A stretch of 64,000 nt of DNA from Enterococcus hulanensis (GTDB lineage: Bacteria > Bacillota > Bacilli > Lactobacillales > Enterococcaceae). Below, piece after piece: positions 50,579 to 59,901 of this stretch (positions are counted from its first letter, which is position 1; each line of letters opens with the position of its first letter). The position numbers were made by a program, and so were the translations under genes. Under the pieces are notes generated by a model. That model was given only the letters and a program-made list of their open reading frames with translations. It did no database searches and was not told where the DNA came from. The stretch lies in NCBI RefSeq assembly GCF_005405485.1, contig NZ_BJED01000015.1, positions 1 through 64,000 on the forward strand, read 5' to 3'.

Positions 50579-51550
50579 ATGAATAATTTAGTCAAGATTA
50601 GGGATGTGTCCAACAAGTACAATATTACAGCGCGTGCGCTGCGCTATTATGAGGACATGGGGTTGCTGAAAAGTATCCGAAACAGCGACTCGCCTTATCG
50701 AATGTACGATGACGATGCGGTTCGGCGGATCGAACAAATCCTTATTTTACGAAAATTGAACATCAGTATCAAAGATATTAAGCGGATCTTCGGGGCTTCT
50801 GGCTCGGATGTCGTTTTAGAGGTATTAGGGAAAAAAGTAGAGAATATCGATGATGAGGTTTCTCTGCTGAATGAACTGAAAAATATTGTCCTCGACTTTA
50901 TTGAGGAAATAGAGAAGCTGAATTTTTCTAATAATGCCGATATCAAGCAGCTATATGACAAAGCCAAAGAAATCGAAACGCAAATCGTAAGCGTCGATTA
51001 CATCGGCAAACCTGCCAACATGAATCGTTTGATCGAGATTACGGATAAATTAGACAAAAAGATCCCTGATGTCATGGTGATAAGAATTCCGCCGTTTAGG
51101 GCCGTAACCTCTGGGGAGCAAACGTTTGAAGATATTTTCAAAGAAGGCGGTTATATGTTTCAATTATGGCAGCACTATCCTTTATACCGTCCGGTGATTT
51201 TTGACTGTTTGGATTTTATGCTGGTAAATGAAGATAAAGCTACCATGGTGTGTGCTGTTAAAGATAGCGTCAGGAAAGAAGATGTCAGTCCGCTCCAGCT
51301 GATTGATTTTCCCGGCGGGTTATACGCGATGGCAGTTAGTATCGATGAAGACGATGAGAGTATCAAGAAGGTTCAAGACAAAATCTTCCAATGGGTCGAA
51401 AGTACAAATTTTGAAGTCGATAAAAATCGCAGCTTTATGTTCAATATGCCTTATTTAGACGAAGAAAATATTTATCAAAAGGATATTGAAAAAGGACTGG
51501 GCTATCGACAAATGCAAAGATATGTCCCGATAAAACTGAAAGAGGACTAG
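50579..51550 (+). CDS. MerR-family regulator with GyrI-like effector domain
   Basis: A 323-aa regulator. Residues 1-75 are the MerR winged HTH (IRDVSNKYNITARALRYYEDMGLL). A coiled-coil dimerisation helix runs to about 130. Residues about 155-320 look like a GyrI-type effector-binding domain (PPFRAVTSG; YPLYRPVIFDCLDFML). This is the BmrR-like architecture that senses hydrophobic or cationic drugs. No obvious target gene is adjacent. Confidence 0.85.
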   Translation: MNNLVKIRDVSNKYNITARALRYYEDMGLLKSIRNSDSPYRMYDDDAVRRIEQILILRKLNISIKDIKRIFGASGSDVVLEVLGKKVENIDDEVSLLNELKNIVLDFIEEIEKLNFSNNADIKQLYDKAKEIETQIVSVDYIGKPANMNRLIEITDKLDKKIPDVMVIRIPPFRAVTSGEQTFEDIFKEGGYMFQLWQHYPLYRPVIFDCLDFMLVNEDKATMVCAVKDSVRKEDVSPLQLIDFPGGLYAMAVSIDEDDESIKKVQDKIFQWVESTNFEVDKNRSFMFNMPYLDEENIYQKDIEKGLGYRQMQRYVPIKLKED

Positions 51551-51575
51551 TTAAAAAAACAGGAATAAGCAATCA

Positions 51576-51613
51576 ACACCTGCGGGACTGCAAAAGCCGC
51601 AGGTGTATTTATG
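51576..51613 (+). terminator. Terminator after MerR gene
   Basis: ACACCTGCGG (51576-51585) pairs perfectly with CCGCAGGTGT (51598-51607), followed by ATTTAT. Confidence 0.7.
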
Positions 51614-51751
51614 CTACGGATACAAAAGAAACGATCCCCCCTTGGACTTCTGAATATTTCACTTGTCGGGGAGTTGTTAAATAACACTTGCGTTGCAACT
51701 GGTTTCATCATTTAGACTAGGGGTAACAAAACAGCAAAGGGAGTGTTTTAG

Positions 51752-52030
51752 ATGAATTCAGTAGTAGAAATTACGGATATGTTGGGCGTGGATTATTATT
51801 ATGTGTCGGTATCGTTTGAAAGAAACGCGCTGTTTTTAGAAAAGCCTAGAGGATTGTTTGCGAAGAATATCAAAAGCCGAATCAAGCTGTCTGAGATTAA
51901 GGATATTTCTGTGATGAATCAACAAGGTGTCGACACGCTTTCCTTTTTCTATGATCGGAATTGGTACACGTTTATCGATTACGGGAATCATATCGTGTCT
52001 AGTCTAAAAAGAAATCTAATGTTCATTTAG
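51752..52030 (+). CDS. Hypothetical 92-aa protein
   Basis: A small soluble protein starting MNSVVEITDMLGVDYYY, beta-rich by appearance, with no recognised domain. AAAGGGAG precedes the ATG. It lies 17 bp upstream of the HAD phosphatase gene and is probably in the same operon as it and the LacI gene. Confidence 0.6.
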   Translation: MNSVVEITDMLGVDYYYVSVSFERNALFLEKPRGLFAKNIKSRIKLSEIKDISVMNQQGVDTLSFFYDRNWYTFIDYGNHIVSSLKRNLMFI

Positions 52031-52047
52031 GAAAGTAGGGAGTTTTA

Positions 52048-52827
52048 TTGGCCGCTTCGAAGAAAAAAATGGTTGTTTTTGATATTGATGGTACACTGTT
52101 AGGGAGTAATAAAAAAGTTCTTTTCTCCACGCTTGAAGCCTTGACGAGGCTGAAGGAACAAGGGCATACGTTGTTTGTCGCAACAGGCAGGAGTTTATTA
52201 TATGCCAAGCCGATCATTCAGCTGCTGGGCTTTCAAAATTATATTGTTTGTAATGGCGCCATTGGATTTGTCGATCACCAGCAAACCTTCGGCAACGAAT
52301 TGGCATCTGCTGATCTTTTTGAGTTGTTAAATCGATTCTCGCAGGAAAAAGTAGATGCGGTCATCGTGACCTTGAATCAATTGTATCGGGTTTCCAGCTT
52401 TGATTTGGAAAAAATGCGTAGGGCTATGAGCTATGTTGGCGGGGCTTTGCCGCCTGTTCATAACCAAGCTGAAGCGCTGATCTATCAAGTATTGGCCTTT
52501 TACGATCATAGCATGGAGCAGGCGATCGAGCCGCATTTTTCAACCTTTGATTTTGTCCGCTGGCATGACGATGGGGTGGATATCATTCCTGCAAGCGGAT
52601 CGAAGGCAACGACTATTTTGGAATTAGCTGGACAGTTAGGTTTTGATAGAGAGGATATTCTTTCCTTTGGCGATGGCTTGAATGACCGAGAAATGCTGCA
52701 GACTTCGGGAATCGGTGTGGCGATGGGAAATGCAACGCTTACGGTCAAGAAAAGTGCGGATATGATCACGGATACTAATGATGATGACGGTATTTTCAAC
52801 GCGTTGAGGCGATTATCTCTTATTTGA
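52048..52827 (+). CDS. HAD-superfamily (Cof-type) phosphatase
   Basis: A 259-aa hydrolase. Motif I is VFDIDGTLLGSNKK with both catalytic Asp residues; motif II is in LFVATGRSL; the Lys is in SGSKATTIL (consistent with motif III), and motif IV is SFGDGLNDREML. Cof-type HAD proteins dephosphorylate sugar phosphates or cofactors. The apparent start is TTG at 52048, with AGGGAG upstream. It is followed 13 bp later by a LacI-type regulator. Confidence 0.85.
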   Translation: MAASKKKMVVFDIDGTLLGSNKKVLFSTLEALTRLKEQGHTLFVATGRSLLYAKPIIQLLGFQNYIVCNGAIGFVDHQQTFGNELASADLFELLNRFSQEKVDAVIVTLNQLYRVSSFDLEKMRRAMSYVGGALPPVHNQAEALIYQVLAFYDHSMEQAIEPHFSTFDFVRWHDDGVDIIPASGSKATTILELAGQLGFDREDILSFGDGLNDREMLQTSGIGVAMGNATLTVKKSADMITDTNDDDGIFNALRRLSLI

Positions 52828-52840
52828 TAAGGAGTTCGAT

Positions 52841-53767
52841 ATGGTTACGATTAAAGAATTAGCAAAGCTTTCTGGATATTCCACTACGATGATCTCGCGG
52901 GTCATCAATAATTACCCGTATGTCGATGAGGAAAAACGGCGTGAAATTCTAAAGCTGGTGGATGAGTTGAATTATCGGCCGAATTCCATTGCTCGAAATT
53001 TGAGTATTGGAAAGACCTATAATATCGGCGTGATCGTTCCTTCGCTTAATCGTCCCTATTTTGAACAGATCGTCAGCGGAATCGCCGAAGAAGGCTTTCA
53101 TCATAATTACAAGGTCACTCTGCTGCCCACGAATTATGATCGGAAAATAGAATTGGGGTATCTGGAAGAATTATCTACCAAGTTGTATGACGGCCTGATC
53201 ATTACCTCGAAGATCAATAGTCTAAAGAAGATCCTTGACTATCAACAATACGGCCCGTTGATTTTTTGCGAATATGTTCCAAATGAGGGCGTGGCGAGTG
53301 TTTCGATCGATCGCGAGAAGGCTTTTATGGATACGATGGCTTACTTTTTTGACCATAACGTGAAGAAGATCGGTATGACCACAGGCAGAAATGAGCGCTA
53401 CAGCGACAGTACCAAGCTCCTTTTAAAGCTGGCGAAGAAGAATTTTAAATCCTTCGACCAATCCGATGTTGTTCGGAACTGCCGGACATATGAAGACGGC
53501 TATCGAGCGGGAAAATTCTTTTACGAAGAAAATCAGGTAGAAGCCATTCTGACTAACGGCGATGAAGTGAGTGCGGGAATTTACGATTTTTATCGCGGCA
53601 AAAAGCTTCCGCTGATCGTCGGACAAGACAATCTGTTAGCCAGTAAGCTGCTGAATCTCTCAACGATCGATTACCATCTGACAAAATGCGGACGGGAAGC
53701 CTTCCTGCAATTTATCAATAATAGAAAAGACAAGATCATGATCGAATCAACGTTTATAGAACGATAG
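52841..53767 (+). CDS. LacI-family transcriptional regulator
   Basis: A 308-aa repressor. The HTH and hinge are clear: TIKELAKLSGYSTTMISRVINN and YRPNSIARNLSIGKT. The periplasmic-binding-like domain is somewhat shorter than in standard LacI/CcpA proteins (about 330 aa). It is the last gene of the 51752 operon and ends at a terminator. Its sugar ligand is unknown. Confidence 0.88.
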   Translation: MVTIKELAKLSGYSTTMISRVINNYPYVDEEKRREILKLVDELNYRPNSIARNLSIGKTYNIGVIVPSLNRPYFEQIVSGIAEEGFHHNYKVTLLPTNYDRKIELGYLEELSTKLYDGLIITSKINSLKKILDYQQYGPLIFCEYVPNEGVASVSIDREKAFMDTMAYFFDHNVKKIGMTTGRNERYSDSTKLLLKLAKKNFKSFDQSDVVRNCRTYEDGYRAGKFFYEENQVEAILTNGDEVSAGIYDFYRGKKLPLIVGQDNLLASKLLNLSTIDYHLTKCGREAFLQFINNRKDKIMIESTFIER

Positions 53768-53790
53768 GAGATGGGGGACCATCTCTTTTT
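53767..53790 (+). terminator. Terminator after LacI gene
   Basis: GAGATGG and CCATCTC form a 7-bp stem (53767-53784) with a GGGA loop, followed by six T. Confidence 0.8.
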
Positions 53791-53839
53791 TGTATTCATA
53801 CGCTATTTACACTGATGACTATCAATAATATGAATAGAA

Positions 53840-53877
53840 AAAAGAAGGATCAGCAAACTATTGCCAATCCTTCTTTT
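53840..53877. terminator. Terminator of the DeoR gene
   Basis: AAAAGAAGGAT (53840-53850) pairs with ATCCTTCTTTT (53867-53877), with T residues on both strands, so it could stop transcripts from either side. Confidence 0.75.
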
Positions 53878-53881
53878 TGAT

Positions 53882-54655
53882 TTAGACGCTTTCGATGCTT
53901 TTGATACCATTTTTGTACATTTCATCAATTAATTTTTTGTCTGTTTGGTTATCTGTAATCAACAAATCAATTTTATCAATTGGCAGGAAGGTATACAGGG
54001 CGCGGCGGCCAATTTTTGTATGATCAGTGACGACAATTCTTTTGGCAGTAGCAGTAATCATATTTTTTTTAGTCGTAATCAGCAACTCATTAAAATGCGT
54101 CAGACCTTTTTCCACATTAAGTGCGGGTGTCGCGATAAAAGCCTTATCCACACTAAATTGCTGTAATGATTCATTAGCGATTTGACCGTTTAACATATAA
54201 CTATCATGAAAAAGGGTTCCGCCAGTTACGATCGTAGTGATCGATCTGTTTGATCGTAAAACCGAAGCGATATTCACATCGTTCGTGATAATCGTAATAT
54301 TTTGTAGCTGCGGCATTTCATTTAAAGTTTTTGCGATTTGCAGAGTTGTGGTTCCAGAGTCTAAAATGACTGCTTCACCACTTTTTATAAATTTTGCAGC
54401 ATATTTTCCAATGCGCGTTTTTTCAGTGATATTTTCAGTTGCCCGATCCTCAAATACAGGTTCATCTTGCTTGATACTTGCGGGGACTACTCCGCCATGA
54501 ATTCTTACAACTAATCCTTGAGATTCCAGTTCGTCGAGATCTCTTCGAATCGTCGTTTCATGAACTTGAAAAATCTCAGAAAGTTGAGACACAGAGATAA
54601 ACTGTTTATTTTCAATGGCATCTAGTAGTTTTACTCGTCGCTCACCAGTCAACAT
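53882..54655 (-). CDS. DeoR-family transcriptional repressor of the mannose-type PTS locus
   Basis: A 257-aa regulator with the DeoR HTH FISVSQLSEIFQVHETTIRRDLDELESQGLV and a ribose-5-phosphate isomerase-like sensor domain (ILDSGTTTLQIAKTL; IITNDVNIASVL; VVTDHTKIGRRALY). Start at the ATG at 54655 behind GAGGGGG. It is divergent from the dehydrogenase-PTS operon and repeated CGAGC(G/A)AT(T)A sites lie at both ends of the intergenic region. The effector is probably a phosphorylated sugar from this pathway. Confidence 0.88.
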   Translation of the reverse strand: MLTGERRVKLLDAIENKQFISVSQLSEIFQVHETTIRRDLDELESQGLVVRIHGGVVPASIKQDEPVFEDRATENITEKTRIGKYAAKFIKSGEAVILDSGTTTLQIAKTLNEMPQLQNITIITNDVNIASVLRSNRSITTIVTGGTLFHDSYMLNGQIANESLQQFSVDKAFIATPALNVEKGLTHFNELLITTKKNMITATAKRIVVTDHTKIGRRALYTFLPIDKIDLLITDNQTDKKLIDEMYKNGIKSIESV

Positions 54656-54767
54656 CTTCTTTCCCCCCTCACGCCTTTTCAAGTACTCAAGACCATATGA
54701 ATAACCTTAAAAGCTGATTTGACCTTTATTCTAAGAAAAATGGCTCGACTTGTCAATGTAAACAATT

Positions 54768-54803
54768 AGTTATCGCGCGTATTCGAGCGATAACGAGCGA
54801 TTA
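54768..54803 (-). promoter_or_regulatory. DeoR-type operators near the deoR-like gene
   Basis: TTCGAGCGATAA (54782-54793) and AACGAGCGATTA (54792-54803) are adjacent direct copies. A third, inverted, copy lies at about 54768-54780 (TTATCGCGCGT). The same sequence recurs at the opposite promoter near 55045-55077. The rest of the interval (54804-55004) is AT-rich, with no gene. Confidence 0.65.
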
Positions 54804-55004
54804 GCGTATTCTATTTTTATTAAAAAGGCTTTTTCACAAATTATATTGTTATTTAATTTGAAATTGGTTTTTGTTAATAATTATATTTCTGTTCAATTGG
54901 AATTGTTTGATAGTAGTATGTTTAAAGGGTAATATCAATGCTTTTTTGAAATCTAAATAGGAAGATTACTTTAGACATATAAATTATTTAATTTTTTTCA
55001 GCAA

Positions 55005-55077
55005 ATAAAACGTTTACAAAAGTTATCACCGATGCTATACTCGTAAACGAGCAATAAAGAGTGAAAACGAGCATTAA
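55005..55077 (+). promoter_or_regulatory. Promoter, DeoR-type operators and possible cre for the PTS operon
   Basis: TTTACA (55013-55018), 17-bp spacer, TATACT (55036-55041). AAACGAGCAATAA (55045-55057) and AAACGAGCATTAA (55065-55077) are direct repeats 20 bp apart, at and just after the transcription start. AAAACGTTTACA (55007-55018) matches the right half of a catabolite-response element overlapping the -35; the left half is poor. Confidence 0.7.
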
Positions 55078-55096
55078 AATGAGGAGGAATTTTAGA

Positions 55097-56170
55097 ATGG
55101 ATAAAACGGTTGAATCAAGAGTATTTAGTCTTGTTGAACCAGGAGTGATTAAAGAAGTTCAAAAAAAGAGAGCAATCCCAGCTGGTTGGGTAGCGATAGA
55201 ACCGACTTATGCGAGTATTTGTCATGCGGATTTAAGATATTTTGCCGGATTGCGTCGGCCCGAAGCGTTAGCTAAAAAATTACCGATGGCCTTATTACAT
55301 GAAGGAATTGGTGTAGTAAAGGAAACAAATTCAGATAAGTTCGCGGTTGGGGATCGAGTAGTAGTTGTTCCGAATATTCCAGGCCAAATTTTACATCCAG
55401 AAATTGAGCAAAAACCGGATGTACCTGTGAATTACTCTAAAGGAAATGCCTTCTTAGGAAGCGGCTACGATGGCTTGGCCCAAAGCCGATTGGTTCATCC
55501 CGAGGAATGTCTAGTTAAAATTCCGGATGAGATTCCTAATGAGATCGCTGTTTTATCGGAATTATCTTCTGTTTCACATCATGCGATCAGTCACGTAGAA
55601 GAGAAGCTGAAAAAGGCTGATACCTGTGTTGCTCTTTTTGGCGACGGACCGGTCGGTTACTTTACAGCTGTCATGTTGAAGTACTTGTATGGAATAGATG
55701 CAGAACGTTTTGTGATTTTCGGTGCAGCAGACGACAAGCTGGCTCATTTTGATTTTGCCCGGACTGAGAATGTTTTGACCTATGATTTTAAAAATTCCAA
55801 AGAAAAGTTTGATGTCTTGATTGAATGTACCGGCGGCAAATTCAGCGAGAGTGCTTTAAACCAAGCAATTGAGCTAGCGGATTCGTTAGCAGATATCATT
55901 TTTATGGGTGTGACGGAGGAATTAGTTCCGATCGATACACGGGATATTTTGGAAAAAGGGATCACCGCACATGGCAGCAGTCGTTCATCCACAGTTGATT
56001 TTGAAGCAGTCGTTGAAGGTATGAAAGACGCAGCATATCGAGAAGCTTTAAGTAAAATTCTACCTAAACAACTATCGGAAATTGCCTCAGGCGAAGATTT
56101 TACGAAAGTTATGGAAAAATTTGTTGAAAATCCTGGTTGGAACAAAACAGTGATGCATTTTACTTGGTAA
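55097..56170 (+). CDS. Zinc-type alcohol dehydrogenase, TarJ-like
   Basis: A 357-aa medium-chain dehydrogenase. Active-site zinc ligands lie in ASICHADLRYF (Cys) and LLHEGIG (His, Glu); the nucleotide fold is at about 175-210 (VALFGDGPVGYF). The sequence recalls ribitol-5-phosphate dehydrogenases (TarJ), so a polyol- or ketose-phosphate substrate is plausible. There is no four-Cys structural zinc loop. I start at ATG 55097 behind GAGGAGG. It heads the DeoR-controlled operon. Confidence 0.75.
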   Translation: MDKTVESRVFSLVEPGVIKEVQKKRAIPAGWVAIEPTYASICHADLRYFAGLRRPEALAKKLPMALLHEGIGVVKETNSDKFAVGDRVVVVPNIPGQILHPEIEQKPDVPVNYSKGNAFLGSGYDGLAQSRLVHPEECLVKIPDEIPNEIAVLSELSSVSHHAISHVEEKLKKADTCVALFGDGPVGYFTAVMLKYLYGIDAERFVIFGAADDKLAHFDFARTENVLTYDFKNSKEKFDVLIECTGGKFSESALNQAIELADSLADIIFMGVTEELVPIDTRDILEKGITAHGSSRSSTVDFEAVVEGMKDAAYREALSKILPKQLSEIASGEDFTKVMEKFVENPGWNKTVMHFTW

Positions 56171-56206
56171 TCCGGAAATAAATTAACTATGAATGGAGTG
56201 GCAAAG

Positions 56207-56626
56207 GTGACAGGAATTTTAGTCGTGACTCATGGCGAAATGGCTACAGGATTGATGGATAGTCTAAGTCTTATTATGGGGGAGCAAGAGGACTATCAAA
56301 CGCTAGGTTTAAAACATGGAGATGACATTGTTGAGTTCAGTGAAAAAATTCAAGCCGGAATTTGTGAGCTGGATCATGGAGAGGGCGTTTTAGTTTTAGT
56401 TGATCTGTTCTCAGCGAGTCCTTACAATCAGGCGGCGATGTCCTTTAACAAGTTGAAAAATCACAAATATCGCCTTGTTTCAGGAGTGAATCTTCCAATG
56501 TTGATCGAAGCATTTAATCAACGAATGATCGGAGCTGATTTGGAAACGATGTATCAGGCGGCGATGAATGCAGGAAAAGATGGTATCAAAGAATTCTTAG
56601 AAGAAATGGCTAAATTAAATTCATAA
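56207..56626 (+). CDS. PTS EIIA, mannose family
   Basis: A 139-aa phosphocarrier. The phosphorylated residue is His9 in LVVTHGEMATG, and the VLVDLFSASPYNQ strand is characteristic of the family. I favour GTG 56207, with GGAG about 8 bp upstream; the ATG at 56189 lies just before this RBS. It begins the EIIA-B-C-D set of the operon. Confidence 0.85.
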   Translation: MTGILVVTHGEMATGLMDSLSLIMGEQEDYQTLGLKHGDDIVEFSEKIQAGICELDHGEGVLVLVDLFSASPYNQAAMSFNKLKNHKYRLVSGVNLPMLIEAFNQRMIGADLETMYQAAMNAGKDGIKEFLEEMAKLNS

Positions 56627-56641
56627 AAGGAGTGTTCTAAA

Positions 56642-57115
56642 ATGGGAGAAATAGTTTTAGCAAGAATAGATGATCGTTTGATTCATGGGCAGGTAATGAC
56701 TGCTTGGTTGCAATTTACAGGAGGGAATCACATCGTTATTGTCGATGACGCAACAGCCGGTGATGAATTTACTAAGTCCATCATGTCCATGGCAGTGCCA
56801 AGTGGGATTAAGTTATCTATTTTAGGCATTGATGACGGAGCAGCATTATTAGCGAATGTTCCAGATGGTCATAAGATTATTGTTTTAGCAAAAGAACCTC
56901 AAACCTATTTGAGTCTAATTGAAAAAGGCGTGAAGTTTGAGGAGATTATTATCGGCGGTATGGGTGCACGGAAAGATCGGAAAACCTTCCACAAAAATAT
57001 TTCAGCATCAGAAGAAGAAAAAGAAGCATTTAGAAAAATTGTCGGCAACGATGTAAAAATGAAGATTCATGTTATTCCGGATCAAGGTTCGCAAGCAATT
57101 GAAGGATTGCTTTAA
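56642..57115 (+). CDS. PTS EIIB, mannose/fructose/sorbose family
   Basis: A 157-aa phosphocarrier with the phospho-histidine His15 in RIDDRLIHGQVMTAW and the VDDATAGDEF segment typical of EIIB(Man). AAGGAGTG precedes the ATG. It passes phosphate from EIIA to the sugar bound at the EIIC/EIID complex. Confidence 0.92.
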   Translation: MGEIVLARIDDRLIHGQVMTAWLQFTGGNHIVIVDDATAGDEFTKSIMSMAVPSGIKLSILGIDDGAALLANVPDGHKIIVLAKEPQTYLSLIEKGVKFEEIIIGGMGARKDRKTFHKNISASEEEKEAFRKIVGNDVKMKIHVIPDQGSQAIEGLL

Positions 57116-57144
57116 AACAATATTTTAGTAAAGGAAGTGTCAAA

Positions 57145-57912
57145 ATGAAAATAAGCCTCATCCAAGCAATTTTGATTGGTGTTGTCTATTACCTCGGGAT
57201 TAATGGAACACCTTGGCTGTCATTAGTGGGGACTCACGGTTGGATGCGACCATTAGTGAATGGGACTGTTGTTGGTTTGATTTTAGGTGATCCGGTGCAA
57301 GGTTGTATTATCGGAGCGGCAATTAACCTGCCATATCTTGCCTTTATCTCAGCTGGGGGAACTGTTGCAATGGACCCAGCGCTTGCCGGAACTCTTGGAA
57401 CCGCTTTAGCGATGGCGGCAAAAGTTGAACCCGCAGTTGCAGTAACCTTAGCCGTGCCAATCGGTCTACTAGGAACTCTGATCTGGGTTGCTCATATGAC
57501 GGTAGACATCACATTTGTTCATATGGCAGATAAAGCCGCAGAAGAAGGAAAAATCGATCGAATCAACTGGCTTCATATCGTACCACCGCAATTATTTTTA
57601 CTTTTGATTACTGTTGTTCCTGTCGCATTGGCTGCTTATCTTGGAGCGGATGCAGTAGAAGGAATCGTGGATGCTTTAAGTGGTCGACCTTTAGATGTTC
57701 TTTCAGCTATTGGAGGCATCTTACCAGCATTAGGGATTGCGATGAACTTGCGGGCAATGAATGGAAAAGGAACCTTACTATTCTTCACATTTGGCTTTAT
57801 GTTGGCGATCTATTCTGGCTTACCATCTGTGCCAATCGCTATTTTCGCAGCCATTATTGGTTATGTCTTTACTGAATTGTATTTGAAAGATAAGAATGGG
57901 GGCTTGGCATAA
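57145..57912 (+). CDS. PTS EIIC, mannose/fructose/sorbose family
   Basis: A 255-aa membrane protein with about eight hydrophobic segments. It has the EIIC(Man) hallmarks GLILGDPVQGCIIGAAINLPYL and the GTLGTALAMAAKVEP region. Its stop overlaps the start of EIID (TAATG). It makes up half of the transmembrane channel. Confidence 0.92.
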   Translation: MKISLIQAILIGVVYYLGINGTPWLSLVGTHGWMRPLVNGTVVGLILGDPVQGCIIGAAINLPYLAFISAGGTVAMDPALAGTLGTALAMAAKVEPAVAVTLAVPIGLLGTLIWVAHMTVDITFVHMADKAAEEGKIDRINWLHIVPPQLFLLLITVVPVALAAYLGADAVEGIVDALSGRPLDVLSAIGGILPALGIAMNLRAMNGKGTLLFFTFGFMLAIYSGLPSVPIAIFAAIIGYVFTELYLKDKNGGLA

Positions 57913-58769
57913 TGGATCAAACGATAGAAACAAAAAAAGAAAAGCTGTTGACTAAAAAAGATGTAGTTAAAGCTTTCTGGCGTTGGACCTTCTTCTCACA
58001 TGCAAACTACAATTATGAACGGTTGCAAGCTACCGGTGTTGTTCATGCGTTCAGCCCTATTTTGAAAAAGCTTTATGGGAAAGATGAAGATGAAATGAAG
58101 GCTGCTTTAGAACGGCATATGCAATTTTTCAATACCGAGCCTTCATTCGGCGGTCCTGTTTTATCAATGACTATTGCGATGGAAGAAGAACGAGCAATGG
58201 GAGCAGATATCAATGATCAGACGATCAACGGACTGAAGACTGGGTTAATGGGACCTTTGGCTGGGATCGGGGATACTTTATGGCAAGGAACATTAATTCC
58301 GATTCTATTATCCTTCACATTACCTTTTGGTGCTAAGGGAAATATCTTCATGGGTCCAGTGTTGTTCTTTGCTCTGCATTGGATCATTATGACGGTCATC
58401 GCATACTTCTTGTGGATTCAAGGTTACGAACAAGGTAAGGAAGGGATTCAAAAGATGATGGCCGGCGGTCGGCTGTCTTACATCATGACCTTTTCTCAAA
58501 CGCTCGGCGCGATTGTTATTGGATCGTTGGCAGCGAATTTCGTGAAGGTGGCCACACCATTGAGTGTGCATTTAAGTGGTAAAGAAAGCTTATCCATTCA
58601 AACGGATGTATTGGACAGTCTAGTAAAAGGTATCCTTCCACTAGGGGTAACACTGCTTACTTACTATCTATTGAAGCATAAAAAATATACACCAACCAAA
58701 GTATTAGTGATTCAAATCGTTGGAGGCGCAATTTTAGCGGCACTAGGGTTAGTTGTTAACTCATTGTAA
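57912..58769 (+). CDS. PTS EIID, mannose/fructose/sorbose family
   Basis: A 285-aa membrane subunit. Family motifs: the FFSHANYNYERLQATG opening, the FFNTEPSFGGPVLSMTIAMEEE segment and GLMGPLAGIGDTLWQGTL. It follows EIIC with a TAATG overlap. EIID is found only in mannose-family PTS. Confidence 0.92.
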   Translation: MDQTIETKKEKLLTKKDVVKAFWRWTFFSHANYNYERLQATGVVHAFSPILKKLYGKDEDEMKAALERHMQFFNTEPSFGGPVLSMTIAMEEERAMGADINDQTINGLKTGLMGPLAGIGDTLWQGTLIPILLSFTLPFGAKGNIFMGPVLFFALHWIIMTVIAYFLWIQGYEQGKEGIQKMMAGGRLSYIMTFSQTLGAIVIGSLAANFVKVATPLSVHLSGKESLSIQTDVLDSLVKGILPLGVTLLTYYLLKHKKYTPTKVLVIQIVGGAILAALGLVVNSL

Positions 58770-58774
58770 TGAAT

Positions 58775-58817
58775 AAGCGACGTTAGAGTGAAGGCTTCAG
58801 ATCATCTAACGCCGCTT
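58775..58817 (+). terminator. Intercistronic hairpin after EIID
   Basis: AAGCGACGTTAGA (58775-58787) pairs with TCTAACGCCGCTT (58805-58817) with one G-A mismatch. It is followed by CTTCTTGTC rather than a T run, so it may be a weak terminator or processing site inside the operon. Confidence 0.45.
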
Positions 58818-58849
58818 CTTCTTGTCTATTATCTAAGGGAGTGAATTTT

Positions 58850-59899
58850 TTGAAAACATCCGTATTTTACGATATTAAAAATCTAGTAGTTGAAGAAACA
58901 CCATTACCAGAAGTGCCTAATGGAAAGATTTTGATGAAGATTGATACTTGCGCAATTTGTACTTGGGAACAAAGAGTTTACACAGGTGTAAAAAAAGTGG
59001 AATACCCGTTTATTGGCGGTCATGAGATCGCTGGTGAAATTGTTCAACTGGGAGAAGGAGTAGAAGGTGATTGGGAGATAGGGAATCAGATTGTTTTTGG
59101 GACGAATTTAGCCTGCGGTCATTGCTATTACTGTCGAACCGGTGAGGAACAAAACTGTTTGAACTTTGATCATAGCAAACAGCAGCCGGGATTGCCTTAC
59201 AAAGGGATGGGCGGATTATCGGAATACTTAGTAGTAGACCCTGAAAATATTTTTAGCTACCAAAATGTCGCCCCCGCTGAAGCGTCATTAACAGAGCCGT
59301 TGTCTTGTGTTCTTCACAGTGTTGAGACTGCCGAAGTTAATTTCGGTGATTATGTTCTAATCGTAGGAGCTGGGATCATGGGAATGCTGCATTTGCAATT
59401 GGCTCAAAAAAGAGGTGCTATTGTGATCGTTTCAGATCCTAATGAAGAACGCTTGAAATTAGCCAAAGAACTAGGAGCAGCTCAGATCATCAATCCTGTT
59501 AAAGAGAACTTATTGGAGAAAGTCTTATCCTATACGGAAAATCTAGGTGCTCAGATTATTTTTAATACCACGCCAAATTCAGCGTTGATTCCTGGCTTAT
59601 TAGAAAATCTGTCTAATACAGGAACGATGATTTTGTATTCTTCCTATTATCCTGATGAACCAGTCGGCATAACTTTCGATCATATCCATAAAACAGGACA
59701 GAAAATCATGGGGACAGCTAATTCAAACAAACGAGATTTCATTCGAGCAGCTCGCTTGATCAGCCAAGGTGTTGTCAATGTGAAACCGTTTGTCACAAAG
59801 ATTTATCCGCTAAGTCAAATTCAAGAAGCGTTTGAAGAAGCTGTGAATACTGAAGCGTTTCGGATTGTCATCGATTTTGAACAAGAAAGAAGTGAGTAA
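58850..59899 (+). CDS. Zinc-binding alcohol dehydrogenase (sorbitol/threonine dehydrogenase-like)
   Basis: A 349-aa medium-chain dehydrogenase with both zinc sites: catalytic ligands in CAICTWEQRVY and GGHEIAGE, and the four structural Cys in NLACGHCYYCRTGEEQNC. The NAD fold is at VLIVGAGIMGMLHLQLA, and SDPNEERLKLAKELGA suggests NAD preference. I start at TTG 58850 behind GGGAG. It could oxidise a sugar alcohol or its phosphate in this pathway. Its operon already contains a different dehydrogenase at 55097. Confidence 0.85.
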   Translation: MKTSVFYDIKNLVVEETPLPEVPNGKILMKIDTCAICTWEQRVYTGVKKVEYPFIGGHEIAGEIVQLGEGVEGDWEIGNQIVFGTNLACGHCYYCRTGEEQNCLNFDHSKQQPGLPYKGMGGLSEYLVVDPENIFSYQNVAPAEASLTEPLSCVLHSVETAEVNFGDYVLIVGAGIMGMLHLQLAQKRGAIVIVSDPNEERLKLAKELGAAQIINPVKENLLEKVLSYTENLGAQIIFNTTPNSALIPGLLENLSNTGTMILYSSYYPDEPVGITFDHIHKTGQKIMGTANSNKRDFIRAARLISQGVVNVKPFVTKIYPLSQIQEAFEEAVNTEAFRIVIDFEQERSE

Positions 59900-59901
59900 G
59901 G

